NCBI GenBank assembly: GCA_029572965.1
Contig: JAKPQD010000143.1
Span: forward strand, 1 to 64,000
Length of the DNA: 64,000 nucleotides
DNA from: Bacteroidota bacterium
Lineage (GTDB): Bacteria > Bacteroidota > Bacteroidia > Bacteroidales > DTGW01
Direction: 5' to 3'
Every line of letters starts with the position of its first letter. The stretch's first letter is position 1. The translations under genes were made by a program, and so were the position numbers. Shown one piece after another: positions 9,749 through 17,664 of this stretch. The notes under the pieces are model-generated. The model saw only the letters and a list, made by a program, of their open reading frames with translations, did not search any database and was not told where the DNA came from.

Positions 9749-11362
9749 ATGGGCCACGGAAAAGAAACCCCCCGGCAAAAGATGATTGGAATGATGTACC
9801 TGGTACTAACAGCCTTGTTAGCACTTAATGTACAGAAAGAAGTTTTGAATGCCTTTGTTATTGTTGATGAAGGTATGACCAAAATGAATGAAAATTATTC
9901 CAAGAAAAATGAGGAAATGTATTTTGCTTTTGATCAGGCTAATGCCCAAAATCCTGCTAAATCTAAAAAGTGGCGGGATATTGCATATACAGTTAAACAA
10001 AAATCAGAAGAGTTATACGAAAATATTCAGGATTTAAAGTTAAAAATATTATCTACTGCGGGAGAAGTTGAAGCTGTTAAAGGCAGGGAAATTAATACCA
10101 TGCTTATAAATGGCAAAGAAAATACTGATGTGCCTGCACAGGTAATGATTGTTGAAGGCAACGGGAAGAAACTTAAAGCGATGATTGAGGACTATAGGAG
10201 ATATTTGATTGAACAAATAGATCCTAAGGCTGAAGCTTTAATTAATTCTCTTGAAACAGGGCTTTCAACAAAAGATCCTGAACCTGTTGGAGGAAAAACT
10301 GAGTCATGGGAAAGTGAACATTTTGAGCATTTGCCTTTAGCAGGGGTTTTAACTATTATGACAGGTCTTCAAAGTAATGTAAAAAATGCTGAAGCCGATG
10401 TGTTGAGGTACTTATATACTATGATTGATAAAGGGTCATTTAAATTTACAAGTCTCGAGGCTACTGTTATAGCAAACTCTAATTATGTCATCCAGGGGAA
10501 TGAGTATCAGGCTAAAGTCTTTATGGCAGCTTTTGATACAACCCAGGATCCTGAGATATATTTAGGCCCTTGTGATTCTGTCCGGACTGAAGAAGGATAT
10601 GTATATACAGAGAAGAAAGGCTTCAATTATGGAGCTCCTCTTCCTGTCAAAAAAGGGAAAGGCATTTATTCAGTCAGGGCAACAGCGCCCGGAGAAAAGA
10701 ACTTAGTTGGGATTATTAAATTGAAAGCTCCTTCAGGGGGACAAGATATTATCCGTCCGTTTAAGACATCGTATCGTGTTGCTGAACCTATGTTAGTGGT
10801 TTCGCCAACTAAGATGAATGTATTTTATCTTGGAGTTGATAACCCTGTTGAAATTTCTGTTCCTGGGGTTGAAGCTGAAAAGATTTTTCCAAGTATTAGT
10901 AATGGGACTATTACCAAAAGTGGAAAATCTTTTATTGTAAGACCATCTAAATCTGGAATTGCTCAAATTAATATTTTGGCAGAAATAGATAAGCAAAAGA
11001 AACAAATGGGGGCAAAAGAGTTTCGGGTAAAAATTGTACCTGACCCCGTTGCAAAAGTTGCTGGGATTAAAGGGTCTGGAGTTATAGACAAAAATGTTCT
11101 CCTTGCACAAAGTGGTATTGTAGCAGAAATGGAAAACTTTGATTTTGACCTTCAGTTTAAAGTCACTGAATTTAAAGTTTCTGTTAACGTTGGAGGTTTT
11201 TCTAATGATAAAACCTCAAAATCAAATAAATTTACCCCAGAGCAGTTTAATTTGATAAAAGGAGCAAATAGAGGGCAAAAAGTATATATAGAAGACGTAA
11301 AAGCTGTTGGCCCTGATGGTTCGATCAGGTTATTAGGCTCTATTGCATTAACATTGAAGTAA
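9749..11362 (+). CDS. porM: PorM/GldM trans-periplasmic shaft protein of type IX secretion
   Basis: 537 residues starting with the family signature MGHGKETPRQKMIGMMYLV, which contains the single membrane helix (about 13-31). The rest is periplasmic: a helical domain, then three beta-rich domains, as in solved GldM/PorM structures. The protein dimerises, passes through the PorL ring and transmits motion to the PorK/PorN ring. Length matches the family. It is separated from porN by 27 bases. Confidence 0.96.
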   Translation: MGHGKETPRQKMIGMMYLVLTALLALNVQKEVLNAFVIVDEGMTKMNENYSKKNEEMYFAFDQANAQNPAKSKKWRDIAYTVKQKSEELYENIQDLKLKILSTAGEVEAVKGREINTMLINGKENTDVPAQVMIVEGNGKKLKAMIEDYRRYLIEQIDPKAEALINSLETGLSTKDPEPVGGKTESWESEHFEHLPLAGVLTIMTGLQSNVKNAEADVLRYLYTMIDKGSFKFTSLEATVIANSNYVIQGNEYQAKVFMAAFDTTQDPEIYLGPCDSVRTEEGYVYTEKKGFNYGAPLPVKKGKGIYSVRATAPGEKNLVGIIKLKAPSGGQDIIRPFKTSYRVAEPMLVVSPTKMNVFYLGVDNPVEISVPGVEAEKIFPSISNGTITKSGKSFIVRPSKSGIAQINILAEIDKQKKQMGAKEFRVKIVPDPVAKVAGIKGSGVIDKNVLLAQSGIVAEMENFDFDLQFKVTEFKVSVNVGGFSNDKTSKSNKFTPEQFNLIKGANRGQKVYIEDVKAVGPDGSIRLLGSIALTLK

Positions 11363-11389
11363 AATAGAAACAATTAAATAAATATAATA

Positions 11390-12256
11390 ATGAAACGAGC
11401 ATTATTATTCATAGCAGGGTTGAGTATTTTGTGTTCGGCACAAGTTGTTCAGGCACAAGATAACAAAACAGAAGTATATGTCAAAGAACATATACCTAAC
11501 AAGAAGCCGGTACCTTATCCATACATGAGAGAGGCAGATGTGATGTGGGCAAAAATAATTTGGAGGGTAATTGATTTGCGTGAGAAAATGAATATGCCGC
11601 TTTATTATCCTACCAAACCCATTGATAAAAGGATGAACCTTATTACGTTAATTTTGAAAGGGCTTGATGATGATAGTCTGGGAATTCATGCTTATAGTAC
11701 AGATGATCCTCTCAACGAGTTTAAAGATCCTCCATTAACAAAAGAGGCTATTAATGAGCAGATGGGTGCAAAAGTGGACACTTTAAAGGTTACAGATGTT
11801 AATACCGGAGATCTTGAAACAAAAATTATTACGCGTGAACGGCAAATAGATGCTGTTAAGCAAATTATGATTAAAGAAAAGTGGTTTTTTGACAAGCAAC
11901 ATTCTACCATGCAGGTGCGAATACTTGGTATTTGCCCTATTATTGTCAGAAACAAAGAGGTTAATGGTCAGATTACTGATGAAATAGAGAAAAAGTTGAC
12001 TTTTTGGATATATTATCCAGAAATAAGGAACCTTTTTGCCAGTTATGAGATTTACAATCGTTTTAATGACGCACAGCATATTTCATTTGACGATTTGTTT
12101 TTACAACGGAGATTTTCAAGTTATATATTTAGAGAATCGAACGTATATAACAACCGAAGTATTGGTGAGTATACCAGTGGTATAGAAACGTTGTACGAGT
12201 CAGAACGCATTAAAGAATCATTGTTTAATTACGAACACGATCTTTGGGAATATTAA
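11390..12256 (+). CDS. porN: PorN/GldN periplasmic ring protein of type IX secretion
   Basis: 288 residues with a cleavable signal peptide (about residues 1-23, ending VVQAQ). The mature protein shows GldN family blocks: READVMWAKIIWRVIDLREKMN near the N-terminus and the WFFDKQHSTMQVRILGICPI region. PorN binds PorK to form the periplasmic ring and touches PorM. It is the last gene of the operon; a strong terminator begins 20 bases after its stop codon. Confidence 0.95.
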   Translation: MKRALLFIAGLSILCSAQVVQAQDNKTEVYVKEHIPNKKPVPYPYMREADVMWAKIIWRVIDLREKMNMPLYYPTKPIDKRMNLITLILKGLDDDSLGIHAYSTDDPLNEFKDPPLTKEAINEQMGAKVDTLKVTDVNTGDLETKIITRERQIDAVKQIMIKEKWFFDKQHSTMQVRILGICPIIVRNKEVNGQITDEIEKKLTFWIYYPEIRNLFASYEIYNRFNDAQHISFDDLFLQRRFSSYIFRESNVYNNRSIGEYTSGIETLYESERIKESLFNYEHDLWEY

Positions 12257-12275
12257 AAAGTTAAATTTATTCATT

Positions 12276-12309
12276 ATGGCTTTGGTATTAAATATCAAAG
12301 CCATTTTTT
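12276..12309 (+). terminator. Terminator of the porPKLMN operon
   Basis: ATGGCTTTG (12276-12284) pairs with CAAAGCCAT (12296-12304), followed by a T run. It lies between porN and the next gene, whose ATG is only about 10 bases further on. Confidence 0.85.
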
Positions 12310-12318
12310 ATTTAACAT

Positions 12319-12804
12319 ATGCTTAGTATAGAAAAGAAAATATTAACGGTTGGTGCATTATTGCCAGAATTGGCACGATTACGTTTTCAAGATAAGAAGA
12401 TTGTTTTTACTAATGGATGTTTTGATATCCTTCACCGAGGGCATGTAGATTATTTATCAAGGGCGGCAGAATTGGGAGATGTGTTTATTGTTGGGTTGAA
12501 TAGTGATGCCTCTGTATCAAGGTTAAAGGGTTCAACACGTCCTATACAAGATCAATATTCACGTTCAATAATATTAGCCGCTTTACAATGCGTTAGTTAT
12601 GTGATATTGTTTGATGAAGATACGCCTTACAATCTGATTAAGGCTGTACAGCCTGATATACTTGTCAAAGGAGGGGATTATACTGAAATTAGTAAAATTG
12701 TTGGGTTTGATATTGTTACTCAACGAGGTGGGAAAGTAATGACCATTCCTTTTGTCGAAGGGTTTTCGACTACAGGTATCTTAGAAAAGATAAGCAAATT
12801 GTAA
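12319..12804 (+). CDS. rfaE2: Heptose 1-phosphate adenylyltransferase-like nucleotidyltransferase (RfaE2 type)
   Basis: 161 residues of the cytidylyltransferase-like fold. The nucleotide-binding motif is TNGCFDILHRGHVDYL (HxGH at 39-42), and DTPYNLIKAVQPDILVKGGDYT is the C-terminal block typical of the adenylyltransferase half of HldE/RfaE. It would convert D-glycero-D-manno-heptose 1-phosphate to the ADP-sugar for LPS or related glycans. The kinase half is absent, as in organisms with separate HldA and HldC. The gene follows the type IX secretion operon but lies behind its terminator. Substrate is inferred. Confidence 0.85.
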   Translation: MLSIEKKILTVGALLPELARLRFQDKKIVFTNGCFDILHRGHVDYLSRAAELGDVFIVGLNSDASVSRLKGSTRPIQDQYSRSIILAALQCVSYVILFDEDTPYNLIKAVQPDILVKGGDYTEISKIVGFDIVTQRGGKVMTIPFVEGFSTTGILEKISKL

Positions 12805-12921
12805 TTGTGACCAATAGGTTATAAATCCACACGAAAAGCCGCGAAAAATTGAAAATATTTTAGCATCTTTGTGCCAAAATACATTTATTTGTAAATATCT
12901 GTTAATCAATAATTTAAAAAA

Positions 12922-14139
12922 ATGGAAAAATCAGTTGCAATTTTATGTGCGGGAGGGCCAGCTCCAGGTATTAATACCGTAATTGGTTCTGTAACTAAAG
13001 TATTCTTAAAAAATGGTTACAAAGTTATTGGTATCCACGAAGGGTACAAAACTTTGTTTAAAGGCGAACCTAATGTTGAGTTTTTAGATTTTCAATTTGC
13101 AGACAACGTATATAGCCGTGGAGGTTCAGCATTGCGCATGAGCCGCTACAAACCAAAAGACGAAGAATTTAAGCCTGATTTTTTTGAAAGATTCAATGTA
13201 AAACTTTTGGTAACTATTGGTGGTGATGATACTGCTTCTACTGCTGCCAGGTTGACAAAATATCTTCAATCAAAGAACCTTGATGTAAAAAACATCCACG
13301 TTCCAAAAACCATTGACAATGACCTTCCATTGCCAGAAGGAATCCCTACTTTCGGATATCATTCAGCAAAAGAAGAAGGCGTTCGTTTAGCTACAACTAT
13401 TTATGAAGATGGCCGCACCAGTGGTACATGGTTTGTTGTTGCAGCTATGGGCCGTGAAGCAGGCCACCTTGCTTTTGGTATTGGGACAGCTGTGCATTAT
13501 CCAATGATTATTATCCCGGAAATGTTCAACAAAACCCATGTAACTTTTGAAAAGATTACTAATTTGATTATTTCTTCAATTTTGAAAAGAAATATCATGG
13601 GTATTGATTATGGTTGTGCTATTGTAAGCGAAGGTGTTTTTCACTTTATGAGTGATGAAGAAATTATTGCCTCTGGCATCCAGTTTACTTATGATGACCA
13701 TGGTCACCCTGAACTTGGAAACGTAAGTAAATCACACATTTTCAATTATTTGCTTCAAAACAAATTGAAAGCATTGGGCCTTAAGGTAAAGAGCCGTCCT
13801 AACGAAATGGGATACGAACTTCGCTGCTGCCGTCCGATAGCATTTGACCTTGCTTATGCTACACAACTTGGGTTAGGCGTTTACAAACTGTTCAGCGAAG
13901 GAAAGAGTGGTTGCATGGTTACTGTTGACCATGTGAACAACATCACACCTCTTTATTTGAAAGATGTTTCAGATGAAAAAGGAAAAGTTATCCCTCGTTT
14001 GGTAAATATTGATTCATCAAGGGTACAAATGGTTTTTGAAAGCAACCTGCATTATATTGCCCCTGAAGATTACGAAGCTGCTAAAAAGTTTGTTAAGAAC
14101 CCAGAAGAATTTGACTTCAAGAAAATTCTTAACTGGTAA
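12922..14139 (+). CDS. pfp: Phosphofructokinase, probably pyrophosphate-dependent
   Basis: 405-residue PfkA-superfamily enzyme. The phosphate-donor loop reads GGPAPG (11-16). The key block reads TIGGDD (GGDD at 100-103) where ATP-dependent enzymes have GGDGS, and PKTIDND (128-134) carries Lys where ATP enzymes have Gly. Both residues are the known signature of PPi-dependent enzymes, so the enzyme probably makes fructose 1,6-bisphosphate reversibly from PPi. Later landmarks are MGREAGHLAFGIG and the C-terminal RPNEMGYELRC block. It is a single gene with its own terminator. Confidence 0.9.
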   Translation: MEKSVAILCAGGPAPGINTVIGSVTKVFLKNGYKVIGIHEGYKTLFKGEPNVEFLDFQFADNVYSRGGSALRMSRYKPKDEEFKPDFFERFNVKLLVTIGGDDTASTAARLTKYLQSKNLDVKNIHVPKTIDNDLPLPEGIPTFGYHSAKEEGVRLATTIYEDGRTSGTWFVVAAMGREAGHLAFGIGTAVHYPMIIIPEMFNKTHVTFEKITNLIISSILKRNIMGIDYGCAIVSEGVFHFMSDEEIIASGIQFTYDDHGHPELGNVSKSHIFNYLLQNKLKALGLKVKSRPNEMGYELRCCRPIAFDLAYATQLGLGVYKLFSEGKSGCMVTVDHVNNITPLYLKDVSDEKGKVIPRLVNIDSSRVQMVFESNLHYIAPEDYEAAKKFVKNPEEFDFKKILNW

Positions 14140-14165
14140 TAACACTTTTATAGAATACAAATTCA

Positions 14166-14193
14166 AAGGCCTTCATCAATGGAGGCCTTTTTA
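14166..14193 (+). terminator. Terminator after the phosphofructokinase gene
   Basis: AAAGGCCT (14166-14173) and AGGCCTTT (14183-14190) form a GC-rich hairpin followed by TTT, 26 bases after the stop codon. Confidence 0.85.
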
Positions 14194-14288
14194 TTTTCTG
14201 GACAAACTATTCACTTATAGATTCCTTATTTATCTTGTTGGAGGATTGAGATAAGAAAGTTATATTTGTTGAACAAAATTTGATAAAA

Positions 14289-14948
14289 ATGATACTACTT
14301 GATGCTACCACAGTTGCTGTGACAAAATCAGAATCTATGATTGATATCATGCTGAAAGGAGGATGGATTCTTGTCCCTATCTTTCTAATGTCCATTTTTG
14401 CTGTTTATTATATGGTAGAAAGATACACTGTGTTTCAACACGCCCTTAAAGTTGATAAAAATATTGTAGATGATATATGTGGGCATATAAAACATGGTAA
14501 TTTAGCTAAGGCACATGAATTAGCTAGTGGGTATAACCATCCAATTGGGCGGGTAATCGTTGCTGGTTTAAGCAATCCGGCAAGGAAAATTGAAGATATA
14601 GAACAAATTATGGCTGAAGAGACAAAAAATGAAATATTTATTTTAGAAAAAAATTTAGGTTATTTAGGTTCAATAGCTACCATAGCCCCAATGTTTGGTT
14701 TTTTGGGGACGATTTTCGGCGTGATAAAAATTTTTTACAACATATCATTGGCTGATAATATTAGTATAGGGCTTATAGCAGGAGGGTTGTACCAAAAAAT
14801 GGTAAGCTCTGCTGCAGGTTTGACAGTTGGGATATTTACTTATGCCGGTTATTATTACTTGAACAACAGGGTAGATGTATTTGTAAACCGTATGGAAAGA
14901 AACCTGTCACCAGTTGTCAATGCCATCAGGGATAGCAGGTTAAGTTAA
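14289..14948 (+). CDS. MotA/TolQ/ExbB-family proton channel protein
   Basis: About 219 residues from the ATG at 14289 (an upstream in-frame TTG at 14280 would add three). One N-terminal membrane helix (GGWILVPIFLMSIFAVYYMVERY) is followed by a cytoplasmic loop and two more helices, with the ExbB signature GSIATIAPMFGFLGTIFGVI and AGLTVGIFTYAGYYYLN. With the ExbD-like gene 12 bases downstream it would form an inner-membrane proton channel powering TonB or a Tol-like process. Which partner it drives cannot be told; no tonB gene is adjacent. Confidence 0.9.
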   Translation: MILLDATTVAVTKSESMIDIMLKGGWILVPIFLMSIFAVYYMVERYTVFQHALKVDKNIVDDICGHIKHGNLAKAHELASGYNHPIGRVIVAGLSNPARKIEDIEQIMAEETKNEIFILEKNLGYLGSIATIAPMFGFLGTIFGVIKIFYNISLADNISIGLIAGGLYQKMVSSAAGLTVGIFTYAGYYYLNNRVDVFVNRMERNLSPVVNAIRDSRLS

Positions 14949-14960
14949 AAAATCAAGGCG

Positions 14961-15359
14961 ATGAAGATAGAAAGAAGAAAAAGCAGGACATCCGAAGTAT
15001 ATACCGCTTCGTTGAACGACATCATGTTCTTCCTGTTGTTGTTCTTTTTGATTATTTCGACCATGGTAAACCCTTCGGTCATCAAGTTATTGTTGCCCAA
15101 AGCTTCTAATTCAGAGCAGACTGTTTCAAAACAAACCATCAACCTGGCTGTAACCAAGGATTTGAAGTATTACCTTAACGATGAAGAAGTCCCTTTTGAT
15201 AAATTAGAAATAAAACTTAAAATATTGATGAACAGGGCAAAAGAGACTACTGTTGTTTTGAGGGCTGATAATACCATTACCCTTCAACCCGTTGTTGATA
15301 TTATCGATTTAGGAAACAAACTAAAGATAAAAGTCATTTTGGCTACCCGAAAAGACTGA
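14961..15359 (+). CDS. ExbD/TolR-family biopolymer transport protein
   Basis: 132 residues with a basic N-terminus (KIERRKSRTSEV), one membrane helix containing the conserved aspartate in SLNDIMFFLLLFFLI, and a small periplasmic domain ending near IDLGNKLKIKVILATRK. It pairs with the ExbB-like gene just upstream in one transcription unit; the aspartate is the proton-relay residue of the family. The gap of 83 bases to the next gene suggests the operon may continue into the DUF2807 gene. Confidence 0.9.
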   Translation: MKIERRKSRTSEVYTASLNDIMFFLLLFFLIISTMVNPSVIKLLLPKASNSEQTVSKQTINLAVTKDLKYYLNDEEVPFDKLEIKLKILMNRAKETTVVLRADNTITLQPVVDIIDLGNKLKIKVILATRKD

Positions 15360-15442
15360 TGCCAGAAAGCAATAAACAGCAAGGAAAAAAGAAAATATTT
15401 TTTCAAGAAGTCCGTTATTTCTAATATTTAGCAAAACAAAAC

Positions 15443-16129
15443 ATGAAGGCCATCAAATTATTAATAATTGCCGGGCTATTGCTATCGGTTAACCTTTATT
15501 CTCAGAAAATAAAGAGTTTTAAAGTTGAAGCATTCAATCAACTTGAAGTATATGGTAAATTTGACATTGAACTAAAAAAATCGTCAGAGTTTTCAGTCAA
15601 ACTGTATAGTGACAACATTGATTTATCAAAAGTTGATGTGGTTGTGGAAAACAAAAAGATGAAAATCAGTGCCCTTTCCGGGTTGTTCAAGAAAAACAGT
15701 AAAGTTTCCGTGACCATTGAATACGATTCGCTTAACTCTTTATTGGTTACTAATGGGGCTGAAATATATAGTTCAAAGCCCGTGCAAGTAAATAACTTAA
15801 AACTTGTTGCAGGCAATGGCTCAACCGTGAACCTGAAATTTGAAACAGAATCTTTTACCGCTTATGCAGATAAAGGGGCTACTATTAATGCGGAAGGCAA
15901 AAGCAAATTTTTGGATATAGAAGTGGCGTCGGGCGGCATTATGAATGGTTTTGAGTTTATTTGTGATAGTGCCGATGTCAGGTGTAATGCTGGAGGAATG
16001 GTAAAAATAAACGCAAAACGATATTTGAAAGCTGCAGCCTCGACTGGCGGAGAGATTATATACCGTGGCAAGCCGGTACTAAACCAGAGGACAACCTTGG
16101 GAGGCAAAATAGAACAGATGAAGGAATAG
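15443..16129 (+). CDS. DUF2807 (head GIN domain) secreted protein
   Basis: 228 residues with a signal peptide (ending near NLYSQK). The mature part is one right-handed beta-helix-like DUF2807 domain: NQLEVYGKFDIELKKSSEFSVKLYSD, VTIEYDSLNSLLVTNGAEI and repeated short strands rich in Gly and Ala. Such proteins are abundant in Bacteroidota and are expected in the periplasm or on the surface; the function is not established. Convergent with ispD. Confidence 0.85.
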   Translation: MKAIKLLIIAGLLLSVNLYSQKIKSFKVEAFNQLEVYGKFDIELKKSSEFSVKLYSDNIDLSKVDVVVENKKMKISALSGLFKKNSKVSVTIEYDSLNSLLVTNGAEIYSSKPVQVNNLKLVAGNGSTVNLKFETESFTAYADKGATINAEGKSKFLDIEVASGGIMNGFEFICDSADVRCNAGGMVKINAKRYLKAAASTGGEIIYRGKPVLNQRTTLGGKIEQMKE

Positions 16130-16142
16130 TATTTCTTCTTTC

Positions 16143-16171
16143 TTCCCTTTTTTTCTTGATAAAAAAGGGAA
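16143..16171. terminator. Bidirectional terminator between DUF2807 gene and ispD
   Basis: TTCCCTTTTTTT (16143-16154) pairs with AAAAAAGGGAA (16161-16171). T-rich or A-rich arms flank the GC core in both directions, suiting the preceding plus-strand gene; ispD is 180 bases further on. Confidence 0.6.
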
Positions 16172-16232
16172 CTAAAAAATCAAGATGATTGAACGCTATA
16201 CGGTTTTTCATTGATTGGCCTTCTCGTTGCAG

Positions 16233-16263
16233 GAACGCTCTCGCCTCTGGCGAGAGCACGTTC
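16233..16263. repeat. GC-rich palindromic unit (REP-like)
   Basis: CTCTCGCC (16238-16245) and GGCGAGAG (16249-16256) form a perfect stem with a three-base loop. GAACG and CGTTC extend it with a two-base bulge. No T run follows, so it does not look like a terminator. Its composition stands out from the AT-rich surroundings. Confidence 0.55.
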
Positions 16264-16349
16264 TAAAGAAGGCTTGATAAATAATATATTCAGGAACACC
16301 AGGCATGTCAATAATTGCAATAAATATTTCTTTTAAGAGTACAAAGTGC

Positions 16350-17021
16350 TTAAAGAAAGTAGTGTCCCAGCGCTTCAGCAATAGATAAATCTGTTTGGCT
16401 GGTAATTTTTATATTTTCTTTATTTCCTTCTACCAAAAATATTTCTTTCCCTAATTTTTCAACTACGGAAGCATCATCAGTAAATTCAGGGACATACTCT
16501 GTATTGTAGGCATTTTTAAGCAGAAGGACATCGAAAACTTGAGGGGTTTGCACCTGCATAAAATTTTCCCTGTTAACAGGGACACTCCCATTTTCAGTCA
16601 TTTGCCTGATAGAATCAACAACAGGGATAACCGGAACAGCATTTCCCTTAATTTTTGCGGTTTGAAAACATCGCTCAATCACAGCAGTACTTACCAGGGG
16701 CCTTACAGCATCATGAACTGCAACCAGCCCGGCTTCTTTGATTTGATTTAGGCCATTTTTGACAGAATGAAAACGGGTTTGTCCTCCTTCGACAAAGATA
16801 TGGGGCACTGTAAAGTTGTATTGTTTGCAAAGTGACTGCCACAACTGAATATAGTCGGGGGGCAAGGTAATAATGATTTGCATGGAAGGGTCGTAAGCTA
16901 AAAAAGCCTCAATGGTGCGCATTAAGATAGGTTTTCCGTGCAAAAGAAGGAACTGCTTAGGTATTGCAGAGCCAAATCTTTGGCCTGTTCCTCCGGCAAC
17001 AATGATAACAAAAAGCTTCAT
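16350..17021 (-). CDS. ispD: 2-C-methyl-D-erythritol 4-phosphate cytidylyltransferase
   Basis: 223 residues. IspD transfers CMP to methylerythritol phosphate, the third step of the non-mevalonate isoprenoid pathway. The nucleotide-binding N-terminus reads VAGGTGQRFGSAIPKQF (residues 8-24). VAVHDAVRPLVS is the conserved middle block; QTPQVFDVLLLKNAY and FTDDASVVEKLG are the substrate-binding motifs; ENIKITSQTDLSIAEAL closes the domain. Length is normal and no IspF domain is fused. It faces carB across a 643-base divergent region. Confidence 0.94.
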   Translation of the reverse strand: MKLFVIIVAGGTGQRFGSAIPKQFLLLHGKPILMRTIEAFLAYDPSMQIIITLPPDYIQLWQSLCKQYNFTVPHIFVEGGQTRFHSVKNGLNQIKEAGLVAVHDAVRPLVSTAVIERCFQTAKIKGNAVPVIPVVDSIRQMTENGSVPVNRENFMQVQTPQVFDVLLLKNAYNTEYVPEFTDDASVVEKLGKEIFLVEGNKENIKITSQTDLSIAEALGHYFL

Positions 17022-17296
17022 CCGTAAATAATTTTTAAATAAGGTTAGATAGTTTGTTCCGCAAAAGCGTGAGAAATCGTTTTGACAAATTGGGCTTTAT
17101 CCTTGTTTGTGTTTAACGAATCATGCTCGTTTCATTTGTTTTTTTAGCAATGATATTTAAAATCTCTAAAAATAATTACTTTTACAAAGGGTAAATAAAG
17201 ATTTATACAAATTATGGCGTTAATTAGCCACAAAAATAATTTGTTGTAAGTTGTATTCATTATTTTTCTTAATTCATCCTGTCAGTAAAGGTTAAT

Positions 17297-17326
17297 TTTG
17301 TTGGGATAAAATAAGTTTTATCTTTG
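17297..17326 (+). promoter_or_regulatory. Distal promoter upstream of carB
   Basis: TTTG at 17297-17300, an 18-base spacer, then TATCTTTG at 17319-17326, a full match to the Bacteroidota promoter. The start site would be near 17333, giving a transcript of about 300 bases up to the terminator at 17611-17639. Confidence 0.6.
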
Positions 17327-17498
17327 CAAATTTTAATTTACTGATATTCAATTGTTTAAATTTTGACAATTGTCATTTAACGGATGGAAACCCATGTTGG
17401 CTATTTTATTACTATCGTGTATGCGTTTGCAAGAACATGGGTGTTTCGTGTTATAAATTTTGCAAAATCCAACTCTCTCCAAAAAATATTTTAGCATG

Positions 17499-17528
17499 TT
17501 TGTTATGCGGAAATATTTTTTAACTTTG
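17499..17528 (+). promoter_or_regulatory. Proximal promoter upstream of carB
   Basis: TTTG at 17499-17502, an 18-base spacer, then TAACTTTG at 17521-17528. The transcript would start near 17535 and meet the hairpin at 17611 after about 75 bases. Confidence 0.65.
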
Positions 17529-17610
17529 CAGCCAGAAGAAGTGTGTAAAAAAATTGGACAAGCAAATTAAAAATAAATTGACAATCAGCAAGTTAAATAA
17601 TATATTAGGA

Positions 17611-17639
17611 AATACCCCTCATAGCAGGGGTATTTTTTT
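17611..17639 (+). terminator. Intrinsic terminator 25 bases upstream of carB
   Basis: AATACCCCT (17611-17619) pairs with AGGGGTATT (17626-17634) across a 6-base loop, followed by a run of seven T. No protein gene ends upstream on this strand, so it ends a non-coding transcript or controls entry into carB. Confidence 0.8.
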
Positions 17640-17664
17640 GCAATTTTGAATAAAACTAACAGGC

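Larger units (their letters stand above)
17333..17640 (+). ncRNA. Candidate leader RNA or small RNA upstream of carB
   Basis: The region is bounded by a promoter (17297-17326) and an intrinsic terminator (17611-17639), and contains a 9-bp stem at 17390-17442 with a 35-base loop. A second promoter at 17499-17528 would give a shorter form of about 105 bases. I do not recognise a known RNA family. No sequence complementary to the terminator arm is visible upstream, so classical alternative pairing is not evident. Confidence 0.35.
17022..17664. other. Long intergenic region between ispD and carB
   Basis: 643 bases without a convincing protein gene. It holds two plus-strand promoters (17297-17326 and 17499-17528), a perfect 12-base palindrome TGACAATTGTCA (17364-17375), a 9-bp stem formed by ACCCATGTT (17390-17398) and AACATGGGT (17434-17442), and an intrinsic terminator at 17611-17639 only 25 bases before carB. 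It could be a carB attenuation leader or a small RNA gene. Confidence 0.6.

Noticed and set aside
17384-17494. A 36-codon frame in the carB leader
   Set aside because: It has no start-site support, spans the stem 17390-17442 and lacks the run of Arg or pyrimidine-type codons expected of a leader peptide.
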